Below are positions 27,481-35,254 of a stretch of 64,000 nt of DNA, in pieces. How positions within the stretch are numbered: position 1 is the stretch's first letter; the number at the start of each line of letters is the position of its first letter. Where the stretch lies: positions 1-64,000 of the forward strand of contig NZ_JACJQU010000022.1 in the NCBI RefSeq assembly GCF_014696825.1. The letters run 5' to 3'. The position numbers and the translations under genes were made by a program. Source of the DNA: Anabaena sphaerica FACHB-251. GTDB lineage: Bacteria; Cyanobacteriota; Cyanobacteriia; Cyanobacteriales; Nostocaceae. The notes beneath the pieces were generated by a model. The model did not search any database. It worked only from the letters and a program-made list of their open reading frames with translations, and was not told the DNA's origin.

Positions 27481-29484
27481 ATGAGCATAACAGCAAACAA
27501 TTGGCAAGCTAATAATCACGCTTATCTGACAGCATCTCTAGGTAAAATTCGAGAGGCTTTGGTGCAGCATATTGATCCTAGTTTGCTGGGGGAAGAATTC
27601 CTAATTGATGAAAATTCAAAATCAGAAAATTCCACACTAGATGCCATTTATGATTCCGAATCATCTGCGTTAGAAGAACTTTGTGGTATTTTTGATTTGA
27701 GTGATTTTGAACACGATTTACTATTGTTGTGCGCTGGTGTAGAACTGGATGCGAGTTTTGCGGTGCTTTGTGGTGCAGCTTGTGGGGATGCAGAAAAATC
27801 CTATCCTACTTTTGGTTTAGCAATAACAGTATTAGAAAATCTGCACTGGAGTGCTTTTAGTCCCAGTGGAATGTTACGGAAATGGCGATTAATTGAAGTT
27901 AGTTCTGGCAGTGGGTTAATGAATAGCCCTCTAAGAATTGATGAGAGAATACTGCATTATTTAATGGGTGTACAACATCTAGATGCACGACTATTAGGGA
28001 TGGTAGAACCTGTAGAAGTGGTGGAAGAATTAGTCCCATCTCACCAACAATTAGTAGAAAAAATTGTAGCTGCTTGGACAGTAGAAATTACAGATTTATT
28101 AAAATTGCCTGTATTACAATTGTGTGGAACAGAAGTAGCCAGTAAACGTCCCATTGCGGCTTTAGCTTGTGAATATTTAGGACAAAATTTATATACTATT
28201 GCTGCCCATAGTATACCTACTACTCCCATTGAATTAAATCAGTTTAAGTTACTTTGGGAGCGAGAAGTGGCATTAAGTAACAGTGTATTGTTAATAGATT
28301 GTGATGATTTAGAGACAGCAGATACAGCCAGGGAAGCGGCTATTGCCCATTTGTGTGAATGGCTGCATTCTCCCGTGATGATCACAACGAGCGATCGCAA
28401 ACGTGCTAGACTGAGAGCTATGTTAGCCTTTGATATTGAACGCCCTACCAGCAACGAACAATATCAAGTTTGGCAAGCAGCATTAGGAACAAACACTCCA
28501 TCTTTAAACGATCAAGTTGATACCTTAGTATCCCAATTTAATCTCAGCGCCCCCATCATTCAAGCCGCTTGTTCTCAAGTTCGTAGTGAGTGGCAACAGG
28601 CACAAGAATCACAACATAATGTAGATTTTAATTTACTGCTTTGGGATACCTGCCGCGCCCAAGCTAGACCCAAATTAGACGACTTAGCAGAAAGAATTGA
28701 ATCAAATGCCAACTGGGATGATTTAGTATTACCAGAACCACAAATGAAAGTTCTCAAAGAAATAGCTTCTCATGTTCAACAAAGGACAAAAGTTTATCAA
28801 CGCTGGGGTTTTGGTGGCAAAAGTGGTAGAGGTTTGGGAATTAGTTCTTTATTAGCTGGTGTTAGTGGTACGGGTAAAACCACAGCCGCAGAAGTGTTAG
28901 CGCGGGAATTACGACTAGATATATATCGCATTGATTTAAGTGCAGTAGTGAGTAAATATATAGGAGAAACAGAAAAAAATCTGCGTCGGGTATTTGATGC
29001 GGCTGAATTAGGAGGAGTTGTTTTACTTTTTGATGAAGCTGATGCTTTGTTTGGTAAACGTACAGAAGTGAAAGATTCCCATGATCGTCATGCCAATGTA
29101 GAAGTAAGTTATTTATTACAACGTATGGAAACTTATCGGGGGTTGTCGGTTTTAACCACTAATCTTAAAGATTCTTTGGATCAAGCATTTTTGCGGCGTA
29201 TTCGTTTTGTGGTGCAGTTTCCCTTTCCCGATGCGGCCACAAGGACAGAAATTTGGCGTAGGGTTTTTCCCAAAGATACACCAACGGAAGGATTGGATTT
29301 TCAGAGGTTGGCACAGTTAAATGTAGCAGGAGGAAATATTCGCAATATTGCCCTCAATACAGCATTTTTAGCGGCTGATGCAGGGGAAGTGGTGACAATG
29401 AAACACATTTTACAAGCTACGATGAGTGAGTATATAAAATTAGAACGGGCGCTGACGGATGCGGAGATTAAAGGTTGGGTTTAG
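27481..29484 (+). CDS. eCIS AAA+ ATPase
   Basis: The 667-residue protein has an N-terminal regulatory half (FDLSDFEHDLLLLCAGVELD, with an inactive-looking AAA-like region at about 200-330) and a C-terminal AAA+ module: Walker A GVSGTGKTTAAEVLA at about 461, Walker B VVLLFDEADALFGKR at about 515, sensor TTNLKDSLDQAF and the arginine finger region RRIRFVVQFPFPD. Both the N-terminal signature and the AAA module match the ATPase conserved in all eCIS clusters (Afp15/PVC15 type), which is needed for assembly and, in other systems, for cargo loading. Its position directly before the cargo genes is typical. Confidence 0.95.
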   Translation: MSITANNWQANNHAYLTASLGKIREALVQHIDPSLLGEEFLIDENSKSENSTLDAIYDSESSALEELCGIFDLSDFEHDLLLLCAGVELDASFAVLCGAACGDAEKSYPTFGLAITVLENLHWSAFSPSGMLRKWRLIEVSSGSGLMNSPLRIDERILHYLMGVQHLDARLLGMVEPVEVVEELVPSHQQLVEKIVAAWTVEITDLLKLPVLQLCGTEVASKRPIAALACEYLGQNLYTIAAHSIPTTPIELNQFKLLWEREVALSNSVLLIDCDDLETADTAREAAIAHLCEWLHSPVMITTSDRKRARLRAMLAFDIERPTSNEQYQVWQAALGTNTPSLNDQVDTLVSQFNLSAPIIQAACSQVRSEWQQAQESQHNVDFNLLLWDTCRAQARPKLDDLAERIESNANWDDLVLPEPQMKVLKEIASHVQQRTKVYQRWGFGGKSGRGLGISSLLAGVSGTGKTTAAEVLARELRLDIYRIDLSAVVSKYIGETEKNLRRVFDAAELGGVVLLFDEADALFGKRTEVKDSHDRHANVEVSYLLQRMETYRGLSVLTTNLKDSLDQAFLRRIRFVVQFPFPDAATRTEIWRRVFPKDTPTEGLDFQRLAQLNVAGGNIRNIALNTAFLAADAGEVVTMKHILQATMSEYIKLERALTDAEIKGWV

Positions 29485-29547
29485 TTGATTTTTATGACAG
29501 TGAATTTTTGTTTTACCTATTAATAAATTGATGTGAGGAATATGTAT

Positions 29548-30738
29548 ATGGGTAGCCGACAACTTACTAAGAATAATAAAATTCAAGGTGAAACTTTAGC
29601 GCCAACTTCGGGGATGTTTGAGGGGCGATCGCTTGCAGTACAGGGGAAGGTAGAAAAGCCTGATTTTAAGACTTCTTTGATGCGGGCTGAGAGGTATGGG
29701 CATCATCTTGGTCAAATACACTTGCCAAGTGTCTCAACACCAAAAGCAATACAGTCTAAGAAGGGAAGCGAAACGTTACAAGAGACCCAAATACATAAGG
29801 GGCAGCAAGTCATTCAGAGAACTCCAAACAAGAAACCAAGACCAAAATCATGGCACGAAATGGATCGAACAGCACAGAATCCAGAGTTTCAAAAAAGCTT
29901 AGGCATAATGCGAGAAGCACTAAATATTGACCCAGCGCACAGGAATGACCCAAAAATTGGCTTTCCTTTTAGTCACTTCGACCATGCCTTTGGAACTAAC
30001 CAAAAAGAAGAATCGGTAAAAGTAAAAGGAGGGGTAGAACACAAAAAAATAATCCAAACACCGAACGAGACTACAGATGTTGAACGAATTATGCCGATGC
30101 TACCAACTAGCTTGACACAGGGAGGTCATCTTGAACATCAACTTCGTCAAGGAGATGCAGCTAAAGCGAGTTCATCGAGTGATTCGCAAAACAAAGTGAC
30201 GATGGATCGAGTTCGAGAAGCTGCTGTCGGCACAAAATTTGCCCATGATACTGGGTTATCTTTGGATAAGCTGCACCAACCATCAGCTGAGATTGACTTC
30301 CAGTCGGAGACGCCAAGTGGAAAGAAAGTGCAGTTCGATCCCTTCACCTCACCCCAATCAAAAAAGCCAACAACAAAACAACTTTTAGGTCAGCAACTGT
30401 TAGAAGAAGGAACTCTTACACAGAAGGAATTGCCAAATTCCTACAAACAAACCCCTGTTAAACGACAGCAGCAAGAGGGAATGGATAAAAAGTGGGTAAA
30501 TGATGCTTTTACGAAGCATACCAATCAAAGTAAGGGAGACGGTGTGATTGGTCTTTGGGATCAAACTAGCGATTCTCAGCCACGAGTAAATGAACTCCAG
30601 CAACGCATACAAGATCAGCCTAGAGATTTTAAACCTCGCCTTCAAAATGTAGACCTAAAGCTGGATGAGGAATATGTTAAAGAAGATATGCAAGCACAGC
30701 GCGATTTGGCGAAAAGAAGAAGAAGAAAATCCATTTAA
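29548..30738 (+). CDS. Candidate eCIS cargo 1 with shared N-terminal leader
   Basis: I start at ATG 29548: GAGGA lies about 10 nt upstream and the protein then begins MGSRQLTKNNK, aligning with MKSRIRTHKKR and MINRQRTQSNK of the cargos at 31037 and 33854. The 396-residue protein has the shared leader GMFEGRSLAVQGKVEKPDFK then TSLMRAERYGHH (about 22-53). The rest is hydrophilic, with FSHFDHAFGTNQKEE and a helical charged second half. It ends in a very basic tail (KRRRRKSI). I recognise no catalytic domain. It is the first gene after the eCIS ATPase (63 nt), where cargo genes usually sit. Toxin or effector function is inferred from position and the leader. Confidence 0.72.
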   Translation: MGSRQLTKNNKIQGETLAPTSGMFEGRSLAVQGKVEKPDFKTSLMRAERYGHHLGQIHLPSVSTPKAIQSKKGSETLQETQIHKGQQVIQRTPNKKPRPKSWHEMDRTAQNPEFQKSLGIMREALNIDPAHRNDPKIGFPFSHFDHAFGTNQKEESVKVKGGVEHKKIIQTPNETTDVERIMPMLPTSLTQGGHLEHQLRQGDAAKASSSSDSQNKVTMDRVREAAVGTKFAHDTGLSLDKLHQPSAEIDFQSETPSGKKVQFDPFTSPQSKKPTTKQLLGQQLLEEGTLTQKELPNSYKQTPVKRQQQEGMDKKWVNDAFTKHTNQSKGDGVIGLWDQTSDSQPRVNELQQRIQDQPRDFKPRLQNVDLKLDEEYVKEDMQAQRDLAKRRRRKSI

Positions 30739-31036
30739 AATTTTTTGATTAAATCTATTGAGGACATCAAATTTTGTGAATTTTTACCTTGAAAAGGCTT
30801 AACATCTTATTCAATGCGATCATGTGAACGCTGACTTGTCAGTTAGCTAATCTTGAAAGCCCGTAGGTTGGGTTAAAGCATGAAACCCAACAACTCAATA
30901 TTCAAACATTCCCAAAATATTACCACTGACTTCAGGAAATTCAAAAAAAACAGCAAAAATAACTGACGTGCTATCGCATTGAGATTGAAAGTAATCAGAG
31001 AAAATTAAATCTTCTATTTCAAATCTGGATAAACCT
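30739..31036. other. Spacer between cargo 1 and cargo 2, with repeat
   Basis: No gene is seen. It contains copy 1 of the 60-bp repeat (30858-30917), which has TTGGGTT/AACCCAA arms. Confidence 0.6.
30858..30917. repeat. 60-bp cargo-flanking repeat, copy 1
   Basis: The sequence from AGCCCGTAGGTTGGGTTAAA to ACATTCCCAAAA is identical in 32251-32310. It carries inverted arms TTGGGTT and AACCCAA around AAAGCATGA, so it can form a hairpin. Confidence 0.9.
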
Positions 31037-32269
31037 ATGAAAAGCCGTATCCGTACCCACAAAAAAAGAACAAGAGAAGAAACACCGGATTTATCAAGTG
31101 TTCCATTTCCAGGGATGTTTGAGGGGCGATCGTTTGCAGTACAGGGGAAGGTAGAAAAGCCTGATGTTAAGACTTCTTTGATGCGGGCTGAAAGGTATGG
31201 GCATCACATTCAAAACACTTTGGTAGCAGAACCAAATAAAGAATATCATAACCAGACTAAGCAACCTGTAATACAACGTTGGAAGGCAAGTAATTTTTTG
31301 CCTAAAGGCAAAAAATTTTCTACCAAACTCCCATTTCTTAGAAGAAAGAAAAATATACCGCCCCAAACTTCTACAACAAACAATAACCCGAATGATCTAG
31401 TCACAGCTTTTAACCCAGGGGATAAACTATCCCAAACTTCTGCAACAAAAAATAACCCGAATGATTTAGTTGAAGCTTTTAACCCAGGTGATAAACTATA
31501 CGGATTACGGGACCAAAGACCACAAGATGCTGTTAAACCAAAAGCCGGAAATATGGCGACCGTCCAAGATGAGTTAAATAATCAGTTTATTGGAACTAAA
31601 GGAATAGGTCGGATAAGCAAAACAATGGGATCTCTCGCCAAACAAAATGATCAAAATTCTGCCAACGACATTAAAAAATGGAAAAAAGGCGCAAGTTATG
31701 GGGAGGAGAAGACACCACCTAAAACACAAGAGCAACGTTTGGAGGCGTTAGAGTACAAAGAATGGCTTGAGAAACATCCAAAGTATAGTCCAAAAAATAA
31801 GATAGTTAGAGGTGAAGCATTATCTAGCCCTTACAGACAATGGGATAGGGTCAAGAAATCATGCAAAGCTGGGATAGAGTATGCAGTGACTCATGGAAAG
31901 AGAGTGCATTTTATATTGGATGACATAGACCTAGAAGCAGTAATTAATAAACAAAACTACCAGACCAAACAGCCAGAAGTGAAAGTTGATCCTATAACAG
32001 GTGATTCACAGCAAAATATAACAGCATCCGAATTAAGATTTATATATAGAAATTGGCATGATCCACTCTTCAAAAAAGGTGTGCAATTTTGGCAAGGAGG
32101 CAAAGAAGTCCCTGCGCCTTGGGAGCAAGATCCAAAATCTTGGCAGAGGTATTCTCCGAAGTCTAAAAATAGCCAGGAGGCAAAGAAGTCCCTGCGCCTT
32201 GGGAGCAAGATCCAAAATCTTGGCAGAGGTATTCTCCGAAGTCTAAAAATAGCCCGTAGGTTGGGTTAA
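31037..32269 (+). CDS. Candidate eCIS cargo 2, toxin-like C-terminal domain, altered 3' end
   Basis: The 410-residue protein carries the leader GMFEGRSFAVQGKVEKPDVK and TSLMRAERYGHH (about 26-57), then a 23-residue tandem repeat (NNPNDLVTAFNPGDKL-like, 69-bp offset at 31362 and 31431). The C-terminal part (about 270-380) has KRVHFILDDIDLEAVINK, ITASELRFIYRNWHDPLFKK, GVQFWQGGKEVPAPWEQD and SWQRYSPK. This ELRxIYR...VxFW...PWE...Y pattern resembles C-terminal domains of polymorphic toxins, but I cannot name the family. The last 31 residues come from a frameshifting 80-bp duplication; without it the protein would end SPKSKNSP. It follows cargo 1 on the same strand. Confidence 0.72.
   Translation: MKSRIRTHKKRTREETPDLSSVPFPGMFEGRSFAVQGKVEKPDVKTSLMRAERYGHHIQNTLVAEPNKEYHNQTKQPVIQRWKASNFLPKGKKFSTKLPFLRRKKNIPPQTSTTNNNPNDLVTAFNPGDKLSQTSATKNNPNDLVEAFNPGDKLYGLRDQRPQDAVKPKAGNMATVQDELNNQFIGTKGIGRISKTMGSLAKQNDQNSANDIKKWKKGASYGEEKTPPKTQEQRLEALEYKEWLEKHPKYSPKNKIVRGEALSSPYRQWDRVKKSCKAGIEYAVTHGKRVHFILDDIDLEAVINKQNYQTKQPEVKVDPITGDSQQNITASELRFIYRNWHDPLFKKGVQFWQGGKEVPAPWEQDPKSWQRYSPKSKNSQEAKKSLRLGSKIQNLGRGILRSLKIARRLG
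32095..32254. repeat. Perfect 80-bp tandem duplication at end of cargo 2
   Basis: Units 32095-32174 and 32175-32254 both run from AGGAGGCAAAGAAGTCCCTG to AAAAATAGCC with no difference. Eighty is not a multiple of three, so the second copy is read in another frame. Confidence 0.97.
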
Positions 32270-32310
32270 AGCATGAAACCCAACAACTCAATATTCAAAC
32301 ATTCCCAAAA
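32251..32310. repeat. 60-bp cargo-flanking repeat, copy 2
   Basis: Identical to 30858-30917. It overlaps the end of cargo 2; the ancestral stop codon (CCG TAG) lies within its first bases. Confidence 0.9.
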
Positions 32311-32535
32311 CATCGATATTTCCTTTAACTAAATGCCTTCATACCACAGAAAAAATTGGGTATTGTTCACGCTCAACCAAACCCACCATATTCAAAACAA
32401 ATACCAATTCTTAATTAGAGCCAGAGAACCCCCCGTTCCTCATGCTCTTTTCACCCTCAAACAGCAGTAAAAATCCTCTGTTTATTTCTGAAAAATCACA
32501 AAAATTACCACTCTGAAAAACAGTAACTAAGCAAT

Positions 32536-33717
32536 ATGCAAAAACAAATTCAAAAAAAACCGATGGCAAACATAGCCGCTGCGAAATCATCGCATAGTGG
32601 GTTTGCAAATCCTGGCTTTACAGTCCAGTCAAAATCAGATAAAGCCTCTCCCGACATAAAAACTCAATTGAGTCGAGCCACACGCTTTGGTCATAACATG
32701 AGCCAAATGACCGCAATGCAAACCAAAGCAGCAGAAGTAGGAAATCAGACTATTCAGCGTCAAGAAGAAAAAGAAGAACCTGAACAAATGAAGTCTGAGC
32801 AAAGTCCTGCTATTCAGCGTCAAGAAGAAAAAGAAGAACCTGAGCAGATGAAGTCTGAGCAAAGCCCAGCTATTGAGCGTCAGGCAGCTTCCCCTACTCC
32901 CACTGGTGGTAACTCCATTCCTGGAGGAGTCAGGGCAAAAATGGAAAACTCATTTGGGACGAGTTTCTCTGATGTGAATGTCCACACTGATAGCGTCCAA
33001 GCCAAGTCAATTGGAGCTTTAGCCTATACCCAAGGAAGCAACATTCACTTTGCTCCCGGACAATATAACCCCCAAAGTAAATCAGGACAGTCATTGTTAG
33101 GACATGAACTCACTCATGTTGTCCAGCAACGAGCCGGACGAGTGGCAGTACCTACCCAAACTAAAGGCGCTCCCATCAATGCTGACCCATCCCTAGAGAA
33201 TGAAGCAGATGAAATGGGAGCAAAAGCCGCACGGGGTGAAGTCGCTCAAGTTCCCGGAGGAGGAAGTGCTGGAATGATGACAACTATCTCCCCAGTGCAA
33301 AACAGCACTCAACCGGTTCAGTTCTTTCTACCCATGTTAATGGGTGGTCTAGGTAGTGCATTAGGTGGTGCTGCTTCCGGTCTGATGGGTGGTTTAGCAG
33401 GTGGCGGTGGTCCTGGTGGTCTGCTCGGTGGAGTATTAGGCGGTGCTGCTTCCGGTCTGGCTGGCGGTCTAGCAGGTGGTGGCGGTCCCGGTGGAATGCT
33501 CGGTGGAGTATTAGGCGGTGCTGCTTCCGGTCTGGCTGGTGGTTTAGCAGGTGGTGGCGGTCCCGGTGGAATGCTCGGTGGAGTGTTAGGCGGTGCTGCT
33601 TCCGGTCTGGCTGGTGGTTTAGCAGGTGGTGGCGGTCCCGGTGGAATGCTCGGTGGAGTGTTAGGCGGTGCTGCTTCCGGTCTGGCTGGTGGTCTCATGG
33701 GTGGCGGTCAGAAATAA
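32536..33717 (+). CDS. eCIS cargo 3: DUF4157 domain with glycine-zipper C-terminus
   Basis: The 393-residue protein opens with a divergent leader (GFTVQSKSDKASPDIKTQLS then RATRFGHN). Two 20-residue repeats containing RQEEKEEPEQMKSEQSPAI follow. The DUF4157 domain (about 125-225) has IPGGVRAKMENSFGTSFSDV, VNVHTDSVQAKSIGALAYTQ, GSNIHFAPGQY and the zinc-site helix LLGHELTHVVQQR (HExxH). DUF4157 is the best-known marker of eCIS-associated toxins. From about residue 257 the protein is a 25-residue Gly-rich repeat (GMLGGVLGGAASGLAGGLAG type) with dense GxxxG motifs, which could insert in membranes as a pore. Pore activity is inference; the DUF4157 call is secure. Confidence 0.88.
   Translation: MQKQIQKKPMANIAAAKSSHSGFANPGFTVQSKSDKASPDIKTQLSRATRFGHNMSQMTAMQTKAAEVGNQTIQRQEEKEEPEQMKSEQSPAIQRQEEKEEPEQMKSEQSPAIERQAASPTPTGGNSIPGGVRAKMENSFGTSFSDVNVHTDSVQAKSIGALAYTQGSNIHFAPGQYNPQSKSGQSLLGHELTHVVQQRAGRVAVPTQTKGAPINADPSLENEADEMGAKAARGEVAQVPGGGSAGMMTTISPVQNSTQPVQFFLPMLMGGLGSALGGAASGLMGGLAGGGGPGGLLGGVLGGAASGLAGGLAGGGGPGGMLGGVLGGAASGLAGGLAGGGGPGGMLGGVLGGAASGLAGGLAGGGGPGGMLGGVLGGAASGLAGGLMGGGQK
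33350..33715. repeat. Glycine-rich 75-bp tandem coding repeat
   Basis: A 75-bp unit (for example GGAATGCTCGGTGGAGTATT at 33493 and again at 33568) is repeated about four to five times almost without change, encoding the Gly/Ala/Leu repeats of cargo 3. This GC-rich block stands out against the AT-rich surroundings. Confidence 0.9.
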
Positions 33718-33853
33718 CACCTGATCTGCAACTGAGGGATTTTCAACCAATAAATTCTTCAATCTTGTGGGGTGGGCATCCTGCCTGCCCTTGTCTACTT
33801 CACTCAAATGAAACTTGCTGTATATTGTTCTACCTAAGCATAAGGATATATTT

Positions 33854-35254
33854 ATGATTAACCGACAACGTACCCAATCGAACAAGACCCAGAAACAAAC
33901 ATCGGCTTTGTCAATTGCTTCATCTGGAGGAATGTTTCAGTCGCCTTTGTTTGTGGTGCAGCAGCAAACAAGAGGAAATTCACAGCAGACTGACTTGAAG
34001 ACATCTTTGATGCGGGCAGAGCGTTACGGACATCACTTAATTCAAACACAACCTACAGGTATTTCAACTTCAGCAGTGTTACAGCCAATGAACGCTGGCA
34101 AAAGTAGCAATACTGAAGTTATTCAAATGATGAATGGAGGAACGCAAAAAAGAAGAACTAATTACCGGCAAACACACCTGGGATCACGAGCATTTGGGAA
34201 AACCGGATCGCCAAACTTGGTAATCACGGAGCTGCATGACTCCGATTTTGGAAAAAAAGTCTCCGCAAAGCATAGTGAGTCTGAAAAGTTTAAATCAGCA
34301 TATAGAGAACCACAAATTCAATACTTGCCAAATTCCGGTGGAGCGGGGATGGATGAGAGAGTAAGCACGGCCTCAACTGCCAAGATGAGGGATCAGATCC
34401 AAAAAGAAACTCCACAACACTCACAACAAGATATCCACAATTTTGTAGGGAAGGTTTCGGAAGAGAGAAGCCATGTAAACCATCTCATGTGGATAACAGA
34501 AAATAATGAAAGTCTGGCAGGACACCCAGGAGCTTTAAGCAAAGACAAACAAGATTTTAGAAAAGGAGTACCGCAAGAGCATGGCAAGAGAGATAAGCAA
34601 CGTGCGGCTTGGGTTATGAACGAGTTCAAAGACTCAAGAAACAAAAAAGACCCCCTGAATAAGACCGCAAAAAAAGTGTCGATGCAGGGAAACATAGGGA
34701 CTATCAACTCGATGAGCCAACCACATCCGCAACTAGTAAAAGCTAACCCAACATCTCTGAACAACGAAATACATCATGCAAAATATGGTCAACTAACGCA
34801 GTCAGGCTCAATGGGAAACAAGGAATGGAGTCCCCAATTCCATAAAGCTATTGTAGAGGCACATAATGAAAGAGAAATGTTGAAGATACGGACAGCTTAC
34901 GATATGAAGCAAGAAGGTTATGGCAACCTCTTGTCAGATGGTATGCAACAGATGATTTCATCTCATAAAACAGCGGATAACGCGATAAATGAGCGGTTCA
35001 ACCGCAGTAAGCCAGGTGATCTCGATTCTGGTCTACCAAGGTCACAGGCATCCTTACCAGATTCTCCAATGACACTGGATGCTATGAAGCAAAATAATGA
35101 AAAAGCGGTTACAACCAGTCCAAATCGCCGACTATACAGGGCAATAAGCAATCCGCGAACCATGATTAGACCAAACTCCAAGAGGCAAGCAAATTTGAAG
35201 AAGAGGTCATTAAATACGGATATGACGACAAATAAGAAGCAGAGGAGAGACTAA
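33854..35254 (+). CDS. Candidate eCIS cargo 4 with shared N-terminal leader
   Basis: I choose ATG 33854 (AAGGA about 8 nt upstream), which gives the MINRQRTQSNK start shared with cargos 1 and 2. The 466-residue protein has the leader GMFQSPLFVVQQQTR and TDLKTSLMRAERYGHH (about 27-65), then a long hydrophilic, His- and Lys-rich body (HLGSRAFGKTGSPNLVITEL, HSQQDIHNFVGKVSEERSHV, LNNEIHHAKYGQL, WSPQFHKAIVEAHNE). It ends in a very basic tail (KKQRRD). I recognise no domain. Its stop abuts the stop of the DUF4255 cap gene on the other strand with no gap. Cargo status is inferred from leader and place. Confidence 0.7.
   Translation: MINRQRTQSNKTQKQTSALSIASSGGMFQSPLFVVQQQTRGNSQQTDLKTSLMRAERYGHHLIQTQPTGISTSAVLQPMNAGKSSNTEVIQMMNGGTQKRRTNYRQTHLGSRAFGKTGSPNLVITELHDSDFGKKVSAKHSESEKFKSAYREPQIQYLPNSGGAGMDERVSTASTAKMRDQIQKETPQHSQQDIHNFVGKVSEERSHVNHLMWITENNESLAGHPGALSKDKQDFRKGVPQEHGKRDKQRAAWVMNEFKDSRNKKDPLNKTAKKVSMQGNIGTINSMSQPHPQLVKANPTSLNNEIHHAKYGQLTQSGSMGNKEWSPQFHKAIVEAHNEREMLKIRTAYDMKQEGYGNLLSDGMQQMISSHKTADNAINERFNRSKPGDLDSGLPRSQASLPDSPMTLDAMKQNNEKAVTTSPNRRLYRAISNPRTMIRPNSKRQANLKKRSLNTDMTTNKKQRRD

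Noticed and set aside
32058-32246. 62-residue frame at the end of cargo 2
   Set aside because: Arises from the 80-bp duplication read out of frame.
33318-33698. Pro/Ala-rich minus-strand frame opposite cargo 3
   Set aside because: It is the antisense of the glycine-rich repeat; the plus frame has the DUF4157 domain.
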